A stretch of 64,000 nt of DNA from Sphingobacteriales bacterium (GCA_028288165.1 JAQBOG010000004.1:1-64000); one strand, 5' to 3'; counted from the stretch's first letter, positions 53,299 to 62,364 are shown. The notes: generated by a model from the sequence alone, not told the origin. Numbers and translations: made by a program.

Positions 53299-54357
53299 TT
53301 ATTTAATTGGTGATATCGGAGTTCCGTCTACCAGGTTGATTTGGCCACTGGCAATTACGGTTTCGCCTTCTTTCAAACCGTTTAAAATTTCTACTTTATC
53401 GCCGAACATCCTTCCGGCCGTAACCTGACGTTCTTTGGCAACTGTACCTTCTGCTACAAAAACTTTGTTACTGCTCACACTACCAACAAAAGCTGTTCTG
53501 GGTATGGTAATAGTTGCTGCTTGTTTCGGAAATTCAAAAACCGCAGTTCCGTACATACCAGCCCGAACTACATTGCCTGCATTATTTGTCAGCTCAACTT
53601 CGACCGGAAAATTCAATGTATTATCTGCTTTTGGAGCGATGAAAGAAACTCTTCCCGCGAATTCGCTGTCAGCAAAAACATTTGATTTTATCTTAACCTG
53701 ATCTCCTACTTTTAGATTCGCTACCTGACTCTCGTTAACCGTTAAAGCCAATTTCAGTTTCGATACATCTACAAGCTCAAATAATTGAGTTCCGGGAGAT
53801 ACAAACGCACCTTGCTCGATAAAGCGTTTATTAACCACTCCATTAATTGGCGATTTAATGTTCGCATCATTCAATCGTCTCTTTGATTCCTGTAAAGCCG
53901 CACTTGCATTTTCTACCCCAAGTTTAGCCTGATCCAATTGTTGCAACGTAACTCCGCCTGTAGTATATGAACTTTGATAACGCTGCAAATCTTTAGAAGC
54001 ATTTTGGTAAGCTGCCTGAGCGTTTCTCACACCCACATTTAATATTTCAGCATCTATATACGCCAAAACCTGACCTTTAGAAACCCGGCTACCTTCATCT
54101 ACTGTGATGCGGGTTACCCGTCCAGAATTTTCTGATAAAAATGTCAAATCCTGCGACGCAGCAAAGGTTCCATTAGCACTGAAATTTATGTTTATCTCAT
54201 TTTTAGTAACTGGTGTTACTTTAACAGAAACCGCACCTCCTTTTTCGGATGCTACTGCAGTTTTAGCAGCATTTTTCTTCTTATTGTTAGTTAATACCCC
54301 GCCTATTAGAACAACCGCTATAAGTATGCTAATAACTGGTATAAGTATCTTCTTCAT
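53299..54357 (-). CDS. RND periplasmic adaptor (membrane fusion protein)
   Basis: 352 residues. An N-terminal membrane anchor (ILIPVISILIAVVLIGGVLT) is followed by a barrel-sandwich hybrid domain (LTFLSENSGRVTRITVDEGS, SRVSKGQVLAYIDAE), an alpha-hairpin of about 60 residues, the second lipoyl half (NIKSPINGVVNKRFIEQGAF, VSPGTQLFELVD), a beta-barrel and a C-terminal membrane-proximal domain (EILNGLKEGETVIASGQINL). It bridges the inner-membrane pump and the TolC-type channel. The start is four bases after the TolC-gene stop. Confidence 0.95.
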   Translation of the reverse strand: MKKILIPVISILIAVVLIGGVLTNNKKKNAAKTAVASEKGGAVSVKVTPVTKNEININFSANGTFAASQDLTFLSENSGRVTRITVDEGSRVSKGQVLAYIDAEILNVGVRNAQAAYQNASKDLQRYQSSYTTGGVTLQQLDQAKLGVENASAALQESKRRLNDANIKSPINGVVNKRFIEQGAFVSPGTQLFELVDVSKLKLALTVNESQVANLKVGDQVKIKSNVFADSEFAGRVSFIAPKADNTLNFPVEVELTNNAGNVVRAGMYGTAVFEFPKQAATITIPRTAFVGSVSSNKVFVAEGTVAKERQVTAGRMFGDKVEILNGLKEGETVIASGQINLVDGTPISPIK

Positions 54358-54361
54358 GATC

Positions 54362-55693
54362 TTAGTTTAATAATGTTTTAATGTTACCGTTTGATTTTAT
54401 TAATTGTATTTCTGCTATTTTGTAATTCAAAAGCGCCTGATTATAGCTATTTTGAGCCTCTGTCAATGCATTTTCCGTATCCAATAAGTCGGTTAAGGAA
54501 GCCAGTCCATTATTATAATTGTTTTGGGTACTGGTATATATTTCCTGCGCTAATGATACATTCTGCTTTTGCGAATTTATCGTGTTCACACTATTTTTAA
54601 ATTGAAGCTTGGCATTTTCATAAGCAGCATTTAAAGAGTTTGCTGTTCTGCGAGTATCTTCTGCAGCCTTTTGTAAATCCACATCCGCTTGGCGAATACG
54701 TGATCTGGTAGCAAAGCCGTTGAATAAGGGAATCCGTAAAGTCAAGCCGATTGCTGAAGCATCATACCAGGTAGAAGTGCTTTTACTTTCAGGTTTAAAT
54801 AAATCAAACTGGTTACTTTGCCCAGTGTAATTATAATTGCCTGTTAAAGAAAGGGTTGGAAAACACTCTGACTGATAAGATTTTCGCTGCAAGCCTAACA
54901 GGGTTTTTTGCACGCCTAATAACCTAATTTCTGTTCTACCACTTAAATTAACAGTGTCGGTTAATACCGGATAATTTTGCACATCCGCTAATTCCCGTTT
55001 GGGCAAATTAATAGCTGTATTTACAGGCATCCCCATAGAAAGCTTCAATTGATTTTCCAATTGTTCAACAGCATTTGCAAATTGCTCCCGCTGATTATTT
55101 AAATTTGTCAGATTTACCCTGATTCGGTCTACATCAATCTTTTTGGCCAAACCGTTTTTAAATTGGTTGCTGATTATTTTTTCAACCACTTTCACATTCT
55201 TGATATTGGTATCAATCACGTTCAATTGCTGTCTGTTAACCAAAATCTGGTAGTAGTTATTTGCAACGAGCTCAATAATTTGCTCTTCCGTTAAATCAGA
55301 ACTAAGCTGATAATACGCTTCGCTAGATTTTGCTGCTTTTAAACCAGTGAAAACCTTTTGATTAAAAATCTGCTGATCTATTTGCAATCCCGTTTGGGCA
55401 TTCCATCTCCTACCCATTTGAATCACCTGATCACCAAAAATAATCTGACCAAGTATCGGGTTATAGTTAAGCGAACCATTTGCACTTAACTGCGGTAATG
55501 CCTGCGCTCTAATCTCTTCCGTTTTATACTTGCCTCCGTCTATATCTAACTTCGCCTTACGTACAGTCTCGTTATTCTTTATAGCATAAGTCAAGGCTTC
55601 CTTTAAGGTGAGATCCTGTTCTTGTGCCAAGGTTATATCCATTGTAAACAAACAGATTATGGTTGTAAACAGGATGACTTTTATTGATTTCAT
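54362..55693 (-). CDS. TolC-family outer-membrane efflux protein
   Basis: 443 residues. A signal peptide is cleaved near TLAQ. Two structural repeats of the outer-membrane efflux protein family are seen: LKEALTYAIKNNETVRKAKL at the first and LRIPLFNGFATRSRIRQADV with YNNGLASLTDLLDTENALTE at the second. Long coiled-coil helices build the periplasmic tunnel. It starts two bases after the adjacent TetR stop and is followed four bases later by the adaptor, so all three are co-translated. Confidence 0.94.
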   Translation of the reverse strand: MKSIKVILFTTIICLFTMDITLAQEQDLTLKEALTYAIKNNETVRKAKLDIDGGKYKTEEIRAQALPQLSANGSLNYNPILGQIIFGDQVIQMGRRWNAQTGLQIDQQIFNQKVFTGLKAAKSSEAYYQLSSDLTEEQIIELVANNYYQILVNRQQLNVIDTNIKNVKVVEKIISNQFKNGLAKKIDVDRIRVNLTNLNNQREQFANAVEQLENQLKLSMGMPVNTAINLPKRELADVQNYPVLTDTVNLSGRTEIRLLGVQKTLLGLQRKSYQSECFPTLSLTGNYNYTGQSNQFDLFKPESKSTSTWYDASAIGLTLRIPLFNGFATRSRIRQADVDLQKAAEDTRRTANSLNAAYENAKLQFKNSVNTINSQKQNVSLAQEIYTSTQNNYNNGLASLTDLLDTENALTEAQNSYNQALLNYKIAEIQLIKSNGNIKTLLN

Positions 55694-55695
55694 TT

Positions 55696-56298
55696 TTATA
55701 TATGTTGTTTTAATTGTTCATTCATTAATTGCCTACCTTTTTCAGTTGCGATGCCATACAGGTAAATCTCCGTAAGCTGATGCAGGATATCAGCAATATT
55801 AAACCCATACGCCTTAAAAGATTGGCCATTGAAAGCACCTGTTAATTGATTAAGTCGTATTTGTGAGATGATCTTTATGTTGAGATCTGGTCTGTATAAG
55901 CCCTCATTTACACCTCTTTGCAAATTTTCTATAATCCCATCCAATACCTGAATATTCGTATGTCCCTTTACCTGGCAATCAACCTCTGGAAAGTATTTTT
56001 CGAGTTCAAAAAACACCGATGGTTTAATGTTCACAAACAGATTAATAATTGCTTTAACCTGCAAAAGCACTTCATCCATGGCGTTTTCAGAATGCTGCTT
56101 CATGTCAACTAGCGCTTTCCCATGTTCAAGAATCAAGGTGTTTATAATGGAATTGACCAGCTCATTTTTATCAGAAAAATATTGGTAAATTGTTTTTTTA
56201 GAAACGCCCGACTGTTTCGCAATGTCATCCATGGTAATGCTTTTAATACCATGCTGAAAAAACAGCTCTCTGGCCTTATTTACTATTCGCTGTTCCAT
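55696..56298 (-). CDS. TetR/AcrR-family regulator, RND-operon member
   Basis: 200 residues. The N-terminal HTH has VNKARELFFQHGIKSITMDD, IAKQSGVSKKTIYQYFSDKN. The ligand domain is divergent. Its start overlaps the end of the upstream TetR gene by 23 bases, and TolC follows after two bases. This TetR-TolC-adaptor-RND order is common in Bacteroidota. It is the likely local repressor of the pump. Confidence 0.92.
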   Translation of the reverse strand: MEQRIVNKARELFFQHGIKSITMDDIAKQSGVSKKTIYQYFSDKNELVNSIINTLILEHGKALVDMKQHSENAMDEVLLQVKAIINLFVNIKPSVFFELEKYFPEVDCQVKGHTNIQVLDGIIENLQRGVNEGLYRPDLNIKIISQIRLNQLTGAFNGQSFKAYGFNIADILHQLTEIYLYGIATEKGRQLMNEQLKQHI

Positions 56299-56932
56299 GA
56301 TTATTATTTTTTATACCTTCATAAAAAACATGGATAATCTTTTCCATTTTTGTTTTTATGGTGTGAAATTGCTGGTCGTTCGGGATAAGTGTTTTATGAT
56401 TTACATACATCTCACAGATCCAAATTCCGGTAAGCATATCCATCAGAATTTTTGCTATTTCCTGACTATCTACCGCCTTCAACTCCCCATTTTGCTTCGC
56501 TTTTTCAAGGAAAGCGGTAATGAGACTTAACTCATTCTCTCGTAAGCTGCATATAAATTGCTGTGCCCTAACGTCATGAACACTGACATCTGTTTGTTTA
56601 TCATGAATATGCAACATGAAGTATTTCTTACCGAAAGCAATGCGGAAACTGATCAAATCTTGAAGGCCTTCGAAACAACTGGCTGCATTTTCAAATATTA
56701 ATTCATGCTGTTTCAAAAACTCAGCGATGATAAATTCCGCAACTTCATAAGCAAGTGAGATTTTATCTGGAAAATAATAATACAGCAAAGCTTTAGAAAT
56801 CGACAAATCCTCTGCGATTTCGTTCATGGTAGTTTTAGGAATTCCAAAATGAGAAAACCTTTTTAAAGCCGCCTCGATAATCTGCTCCTTCTTCCTATCC
56901 AGCTCTTCTATTTTATCTTTTTGAACTATCAA
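56276..56932 (-). CDS. TetR/AcrR-family regulator (paralogue B)
   Basis: 218 residues. The HTH is IIEAALKRFSHFGIPKTTMN, EIAEDLSISKALLYYYFPDK. This closely follows the regulator at 57107, with the same LKRF.HFG..KTTMN and SKALLYYYFPDKISL, so the two are paralogues. A dyad with TGACT arms overlaps its start region. It overlaps the next TetR gene by 23 bases and so belongs to the efflux operon. Confidence 0.92.
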   Translation of the reverse strand: MIVQKDKIEELDRKKEQIIEAALKRFSHFGIPKTTMNEIAEDLSISKALLYYYFPDKISLAYEVAEFIIAEFLKQHELIFENAASCFEGLQDLISFRIAFGKKYFMLHIHDKQTDVSVHDVRAQQFICSLRENELSLITAFLEKAKQNGELKAVDSQEIAKILMDMLTGIWICEMYVNHKTLIPNDQQFHTIKTKMEKIIHVFYEGIKNNNHGTANSK

Positions 56933-56937
56933 CTTTC

Positions 56938-56960
56938 TGACTTTTTTAATTAATTAGTCA
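56938..56960. promoter_or_regulatory. Candidate TetR operator
   Basis: TGACT ... AGTCA with a 13-base AT-rich interior lies six bases upstream of the TetR paralogue B start. TetR operators are usually such dyads near the regulator's own start. Prediction only. Confidence 0.35.
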
Positions 56961-57106
56961 AATGTACAAAAAGACAGATTTATCTGAAAGAGTTCTGTAG
57001 TTATTTTTCAAGAAGTATAAGTTTATGACAAGTTGTTGACCGATACGGTCAGAACAGCACTTAAAGAAGGTGTAGAATTAATGAAAGAAATAGGAAAAAA
57101 GGTTTG

Positions 57107-57727
57107 TTATTTGGTTAAGCCCTTCAGGAAGATATATACAATTTCCTTTTGGCGATTAGATACCGTGTCAAAGAAATCTTTGCTCATTCCAAAAGGTGTT
57201 TTAACCTCATTAATGTATAATATCCGAATGCCCCGAATGGCATCATAAAGTAGTTCCGCAGTGTATTGAGCGTCCTTAACCAAGTATTCTCCCGTATCTA
57301 TCCCAATCTGAATGATATGTTTTAAATGTTTTATTTCGGAAGAGTCTGCCTGGTCGAAGATTCTTTTAAGCGGCTCGTGTTTATCCAAATTAGTGATTTT
57401 GTTAAAATCAAAGAGCAGAAAATAACGTTCTATAAAGTTCTGCCGGGCATCTATGTACGTTTTCAAGGCTTGCTCTGGCTTGTTTGCCTTGGCTATTTCC
57501 TTATCCAGGAACGTTCCGATTTCCAGGAATAAATTCTCTAGAACAGCAGCGTACAACGAAATTTTATCCGGAAAATAATAATACAAAAGGGCTTTAGAAA
57601 AATTCAGATCGGCAGCAATGTCATTCATCGTAGTTTTACCCAAGCCAAAATGAGCGAACCGCTTCAGCGCTATTTCAATAATTTGTTGCCTTTTTTTATC
57701 TTGAGGATCTATTTCTGCAGTCGCCAT
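57107..57727 (-). CDS. TetR/AcrR-family regulator (paralogue A)
   Basis: 206 residues. The HTH is IIEIALKRFAHFGLGKTTMN, DIAADLNFSKALLYYYFPDK, and the ligand domain starts SLYAAVLENLFLEIG. It is near-identical in the HTH to paralogue B. It lies 174 bases upstream of that gene in the same orientation. It may control the efflux operon or only itself. A TAGACT...AGTCTA dyad lies about 120 bases upstream of its start. Confidence 0.92.
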   Translation of the reverse strand: MATAEIDPQDKKRQQIIEIALKRFAHFGLGKTTMNDIAADLNFSKALLYYYFPDKISLYAAVLENLFLEIGTFLDKEIAKANKPEQALKTYIDARQNFIERYFLLFDFNKITNLDKHEPLKRIFDQADSSEIKHLKHIIQIGIDTGEYLVKDAQYTAELLYDAIRGIRILYINEVKTPFGMSKDFFDTVSNRQKEIVYIFLKGLTK

Positions 57728-57848
57728 TCGTATAATTTCCGTAAAAATAAACTATTTCGAGGTTGTGTAAGCGATTAGGTTAAAAAAGGCTATTTTATAA
57801 GTAAAGAGGGGGATTTTCATGGTTCATACGAAAACTATTCCCACTAAA

Positions 57849-57870
57849 TAGACTGAATATACTTAGTCTA
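57849..57870. promoter_or_regulatory. Candidate operator dyad
   Basis: TAGACT and AGTCTA arms are separated by 10 bases (22 bp overall). It is upstream of TetR paralogue A, and its AGTC core resembles the dyad at 56938-56960. Confidence 0.3.
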
Positions 57871-57944
57871 CAGAAAAGGGCAAACTAAAATAAAATCTTA
57901 ATGTGCTTAAAAATAGAATCGGGTTATCTTACTAAAGGTAATTC

Positions 57945-58166
57945 ATGGAATATAGTACTGTTTTGCTTAAAACCTCATTCGATTTGAGTTTTGTTATGAA
58001 AAACAACGGAAGTGCTCATCGCGTCTTCAGTCCGGCTATCCGCTATTGTCCCTCACTAAAACGTTCGGGCGCTACCGCTGCTATCCGGTTTAAAATGAAA
58101 GATAATTGCTCCTTGGAAGGGTTTTTTCGTCAACAATCCGTGATTAAGATAAAATGGGAAGACTGA
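57945..58166. repeat. Probable non-coding intergenic repeat
   Basis: The frame is open for 73 codons, but its composition is not protein-like. The core at 58030-58091 has two GCTATCCG units (GTCCGGCTATCCGCTATTG and GCTGCTATCCGG) and an AACGTTCGGGC segment related to the hairpin repeat. It is markedly richer in G+C than the flanks. I recall similar blocks recurring in Sphingobacteriaceae genomes, but this copy is alone in the window. Confidence 0.4.
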
Positions 58167-58258
58167 AAAGCAGCATTTATATTATGAATTAATGTGCTAC
58201 GTTTACTTCTAACAGCTTTTGAAATGAATAGGCTTCGTGGCACAAAACGAGCAAACAA

Positions 58259-58570
58259 CTATCCGAAAAAAGTTTCCGTTGATGCAACCAAAGAAAGAAG
58301 ATCCAGTTGCGGCTCTACCTCCAAGTCACTTGCCCAAAGCTCTGCATCAAATTTCTTAAAGGACTCCAATGATGTTAAAATTTCATGAGCTTCTTCATTT
58401 TCGAACTGGTCAAAGTGCATAAAGGTTTTTCCATCGGGTAGTAAATAGGTATTATCCTTAATACCCGGATGATTTAACTCTTTCAGTTCCTTCACAATAC
58501 CCGCAATATTCTTTTGATTTATGGGTGCAAATTCTGCAGTGGTGGTATAAATAACGCGTACTATTTTCAT
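58259..58570 (-). CDS. Conserved hypothetical protein, probable alpha/beta-barrel fold
   Basis: 103 residues, with no signal peptide. The beta-alpha pattern MKIVRVIYTTTAEF ... HPGIKDNTYLLPDGKTFMHF ... FDAELWASDLEVEPQLDLLS resembles dimeric ferredoxin-like (antibiotic-monooxygenase-type) folds. No catalytic residues are identified and no neighbour suggests a role. I do not assign a function. Confidence 0.75.
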   Translation of the reverse strand: MKIVRVIYTTTAEFAPINQKNIAGIVKELKELNHPGIKDNTYLLPDGKTFMHFDQFENEEAHEILTSLESFKKFDAELWASDLEVEPQLDLLSLVASTETFFG

Positions 58571-58793
58571 ATTAAGTCTTTTATTGAATACTTAAAGGTA
58601 GCGCTTGTATAAATATCACTAACTGTGTAGTGACGACTATTTGCGGGTGTTTTACGACAAGAACATATTGATTCTACCTGATAAAAAGGCACTCAAGCAC
58701 TAAAAGAAAAGTAATTTTAGCCTTTAACTATAAATGTCAGAAAACCTTAAAATTACTCATGAGCTCCTAACTCCATTAAACTTTAATCCCCAG

Positions 58794-59846
58794 TTAATAT
58801 CCAGGCGAGTATTCCCAAAAATCATTTTTTAGTGGCGCAAAAGCATCCGGCATTCCGAGGCCTAAATAAGCTTTTCCATTTACGGCAAAACCAGAAGAAT
58901 GCTGCCTATTACCGCCAGGGAAATCGGCTTTACGTGTCCAGATATTAGTAGAAGGATCGTATTCCCAAAAATCACTCAAATGCGATGGAGGGCCGCTGTA
59001 CTCGCCGGTACCACCCGTACCAATATAGCCCTTTTGGTTTAAACCGAAGGCAACTAGAAACTCTCTTGGAGTTCCCGGCAAATCGGCTTTCCGTATCCAA
59101 GTATTTAATGCCTCGCTGTATTCCCACAGGTCTTTGTGAGGGTTAATTTGTGGAGCGTTGGAACTTCCAAAACCCACAAATCCGTCATTACCGATACTAA
59201 AACCTACACCAAAAGATCGTTTACCACCACCAAAATCAGCAATTCTGCTCCATTTATTTGTTTCGGGATTGAATTTCCAGAAATCTTTCTGTTCTGATCT
59301 ATCATAATGGTATTGCTCCTCATCATCTGGATCATCGTCATAATAAAGGAGCATACCGCATCCAACATACCCGAAACGCTCGGTACTAAAACTTGCAACA
59401 CCGTAATCACTAGAGCCAGGGTAATCTGCTTTTCTAAGCCAGCTATCCGTTTCAGGATTGTATTCATAAACATGGATAGCAAAATTCTTTGGCCCGATAC
59501 AAGGTACCCAACGACCTATATATCCCTTTGATCCGATGGAAAATGCGAAAGGAGTACGCCTTTTATCACCAGGCAGGTCGGCTTTTCTAGTCCACTGATT
59601 GGTTTGTGGATTATATTCCCAAAAGTCGCCGTAATCGTATCCGCCCCCCATATAGCCCTTACTCCCAATAGTGAAACTAATCACATCAATACGGCCAACT
59701 CCGGGATAATCGACTTTTCGTTCCCAGCTATTAGCTGCTAAGAGTGAGTTTTTCGTTGACGCCTGATCAGGGGCTTTTACTTCTTCTTCTTTGTTGCAAG
59801 ATTGCAGGCCAATGAGAATAACAATTAAAAAGATTATGTACTTCAT
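58794..59846 (-). CDS. Kelch-repeat lipoprotein
   Basis: 350 residues. The lipoprotein signal ends GLQSC. The mature protein has six Kelch blades built on NSWERKVDYPG / VGRIDVISFTIGSKGYMGGG and DFWEYNPQTNQWTRKADLPG units; each blade repeats SIGSKGYIG or similar, followed by DFWEY. The blades should close into a beta-propeller on the cell surface. Such proteins bind ligands or partners; no catalytic domain is present. It stands alone. Confidence 0.92.
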   Translation of the reverse strand: MKYIIFLIVILIGLQSCNKEEEVKAPDQASTKNSLLAANSWERKVDYPGVGRIDVISFTIGSKGYMGGGYDYGDFWEYNPQTNQWTRKADLPGDKRRTPFAFSIGSKGYIGRWVPCIGPKNFAIHVYEYNPETDSWLRKADYPGSSDYGVASFSTERFGYVGCGMLLYYDDDPDDEEQYHYDRSEQKDFWKFNPETNKWSRIADFGGGKRSFGVGFSIGNDGFVGFGSSNAPQINPHKDLWEYSEALNTWIRKADLPGTPREFLVAFGLNQKGYIGTGGTGEYSGPPSHLSDFWEYDPSTNIWTRKADFPGGNRQHSSGFAVNGKAYLGLGMPDAFAPLKNDFWEYSPGY

Positions 59847-60022
59847 CGGTGTAAATAATTTAGAAGTAATTATTTATTTATAGATATACACAGCTTATTT
59901 ACAGATATTCAAATCTCTATTTAATTAATGTTAAAAAAAAAGAATTTATTAAATTGTGTATCGCTCATAGTATTCTCACAATTTTCTCAGTAAGATAAAT
60001 TATTAAATAAACACGGCCTATC

Positions 60023-60391
60023 ATGACTACTGAAATGCATATTATGACTACAGAAATTACGATGCTTTTGCGTCGTGTTGGGAGGCAAAATATACGTATT
60101 GGGCTATTCGACCAAATCAACTCGACACCACTTTTACGCACACACTGGCAACTCCCCCTTTTCCCCGGATATCCATCCGGCCATGCAACCACAAGCAATG
60201 CAATAGCCACCATGCTCGCTTACCTCTTCCCTACAGATGCGGATGAATTCTTTAAAAGAGCCCAAGATTGTGCAGATTCGCGTTTTGAAGGCGGCATTCA
60301 TTTCAGAACAGACAATGAAGTTGGTTTAACCATGGGGAAGCTGATCGGGCAAGAGATCATCAAAAAAGCGAAAGCCGACGGTGCCAATTAA
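60023..60391 (+). pseudogene. Truncated vanadium haloperoxidase/PAP2-type phosphatase
   Basis: The C-terminal part is clear: LFPGYPSGHATTSNAIATML, then SRFEGGIHFRTDNEVGLTMG, which are PAP2 motifs 2 (PSGH) and 3 (SR.....H...D). The first motif (KX6RP) and the whole N-terminal half are missing. In-frame ATGs precede only 35-45 unrelated residues. Haloperoxidase-type PAP2 proteins are 400 residues or more. It is probably a 5'-truncated pseudogene, although a short product could be translated. Confidence 0.7.
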
Positions 60392-60509
60392 TTACGCCTG
60401 GGGATGATTGTAAACGAGTCTAGAGAATCGCTGGTGTCTAAAATAAACTTTTAGCTAACTGATAGCGAAAACTAATAGTTAATTTGATTATAAATACTAT
60501 AAGAGATGC

Positions 60510-60613
60510 TTTGGGCGTTCGAGCGGGCTTTCCGTTCCAATCTTTTTGCCTTTCTATCCTGAGCCTGTCAAAGAAAGGCAAAAAGGATTTTCACTTCACT
60601 CCCTAACGCAAAA
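60510..60613 (+). repeat. Dispersed hairpin repeat, copy D
   Basis: The outer sequence is the same (TTTGGGCGTTCGAGCGGGCTT ... CTCCCTAACGCAAAA). The stem is the longest of the four: TCTTTTTGCCTTTCT pairs with AGAAAGGCAAAAAGGA around ATCCTGAGCCTGTCAA. Copies A and D share the inner AGCCTGTCAAAGA and the CTAGCA that follows. Confidence 0.8.
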
Positions 60614-60982
60614 CCTAGCATATCTATTTTATAATCTTTTTAAGAATAAAGATAAGCTGCTTCTCTCCTTTGTTCGTTGTCACCAACACACAATTTTACC
60701 GCTTTAATGGGTTACTAAATCAAACTCATCTGCTTAAACGTAGTAAAAATTCGCAGATGAGTATTTTAGTACGGCAAGGTTCCATTTTGGTTGAAGGGGT
60801 TGTTATGGATATATTCAAGCTTGCATAAATCAACGTTGTCACCAGCAGAATACATCTTTTAGGATCTTAGCGAGACGCTAAGACTAGTACAAAACTTTTT
60901 ACTTTACGTATTAATATTTCTGCATAGATTTATAAAATATCCATTAAAGAAACTTAACTAACTTTCAAGCAGAATATAAAAT

Positions 60983-61725
60983 ATGATACTTACATCTTTA
61001 AAAACATCCTTTACGATACTGTTGGTAGTATTCGTAGCAACATCCTGTAAAAAAGTGGCTCTCCTGTAAAAAGTGCAACTGGCCATGGTGACATATCTTA
61101 CTTTGCGAAAGCTTCAGGCACAGGTATTAAAGCAGCAGCTACAAAGTCTAACAGCATCTTATCAGGTTCGGCGGTTGTTGATTGGTCTTCCGCATCTATT
61201 TATGTAGAAAAGATATCGTTTGTTGGTAAAAGCGACAACCTGCTTGATACAACTATGTCTGTAGAAAAGAACATAAATCTTTTTAGTGCAGATGCTTTGG
61301 CCGGAATCATTCAATTACCTGCAGGATCATACAAGGATGTGAAGGTTAAATTGTTTTTAAGAAAATCGCCAAAATCTGAAATGGCTTTTAATCTAAAAGG
61401 TACATTTATAAATACTCAAGGAAGACGAGATAGTTTACTAGTGGGGAGCTCCTATCCATTTGAAGCTAATCTTGCTGTTACGGACATAACCATTAATCCC
61501 TCCGACAATTATAAAGTTACTTTCAACTTTGACTTAGATAAGGGATTAACCGGGATATCCACAGAGTTACTACAGACTGCGAGAAGAAGGTATGGAACAA
61601 ATAATCCAACTATGTATGTTATTTGGAAGGGTGGATCTCAGGATGAACCATTTTACGATCAAGTTATAGAAAACTGGCAAACCGTTGCAAGTGTTACCAT
61701 TTCTAAAAATAACTCAACACTATAG
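60983..61725 (+). pseudogene. DUF4382-like lipoprotein gene with an A-run frameshift
   Basis: The ATG at 60983 starts a lipoprotein signal (SFTILLVVFVATSC) that runs into a stop six codons after the Cys. The body of the protein is in the next frame from 61051 (SGSPVKSATGHGDISYFAKA) to the stop at 61723-61725. It includes PAGSYKDVKVKLFLRKSPKS, like the DLPSGRLQEIRLVL element of DUF4382. A single extra A in the A6 run at 61049-61054, directly after the lipobox Cys, would restore one 248-residue lipoprotein. A shorter product could start at 61255. Real slip, phase variation and sequencing error are all possible. Confidence 0.75.
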
Positions 61726-61956
61726 AACCACTTTAGGATCATTCTGTTCTTCGATGAGTTTTAAACACCATCGAAGACCAGATTTAGGATAAATCAGCCT
61801 TAACAAAGCATGTTTTGCTTCTGTTTGCGCTCTTCTATTTTTAAGTCACAAAAACTTCTAACCATTGTAATGTGTTCACCTTGGTTGCTGTTGTCAGCAA
61901 CCAAGAATGGAACACAATAACACAAGTAGAAAGGTATATATTTAGGTAAAAACTAC
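61726..61956. other. Gene-free stretch between convergent genes
   Basis: No ORF or repeat recognised. An imperfect inverted repeat around CACCTTGGTTGCTG...CAGCAACCAAG (61878-61906) could act as a bidirectional terminator. Confidence 0.45.
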
Positions 61957-62331
61957 TTATATCGCATTAAGCGAAACTATAGTCAATAATAATATGCCTA
62001 TAAAAAACAATAACAGGCATATAGAAAATGAGAATCGAGTAAACTTATCGTAAATGGTAGTATTTTCAACTAATATTTTTTCATCTCCCAGTATACCGGT
62101 AATTTTAAGAATGGTTAGAATACCAAAAAAAACGGAGACTCCTAATACCAATAAAGCCCCTTGTACCTTGAAAGAATTAGCCTTAATAATAATTAATTTC
62201 TCATCGTCGGGTTCTGCTATTAGTATACTGGATAATAAAAAACCAATTATAGCTGTACATAGTGTAATTAAAAGTTTAACCATGTCAACTACAATATCGA
62301 AAGATTTGCTTTTTCTATCATCAAATGCCAT
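61957..62331 (-). CDS. Small multi-pass membrane protein, unknown
   Basis: 124 residues. Three hydrophobic segments are clear: LLITLCTAIIGFLLSSILIA, VQGALLVLGVSVFFGILTIL and FSICLLLFFIGILLLTIVSL. A short charged N-terminus (MAFDDRKSKSFDIVVD) and a hydrophilic loop (GDEKILVENTTIYDKFTR) separate them. It is 33 bases downstream of the 62365-62715 gene in the same orientation, so they are probably one operon. I do not recognise the family. Confidence 0.75.
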   Translation of the reverse strand: MAFDDRKSKSFDIVVDMVKLLITLCTAIIGFLLSSILIAEPDDEKLIIIKANSFKVQGALLVLGVSVFFGILTILKITGILGDEKILVENTTIYDKFTRFSFSICLLLFFIGILLLTIVSLNAI

Positions 62332-62364
62332 CAGGTGTATGGATTAATAAACGCATCATTTTAA

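Noticed and set aside
59965..60213. 82-codon minus-strand frame
   Set aside because: Antisense to the haloperoxidase remnant whose PAP2 motifs are clear on the plus strand.
60613..60982. Possible promoter or riboswitch in the gap before the frameshifted lipoprotein gene
   Set aside because: Looked for conserved stems or TTTG/TAnnTTTG spacing and found nothing convincing; a short GATCTTAGCGAGACGCTAAGACTAG stem at about 60852-60876 is too isolated to call.
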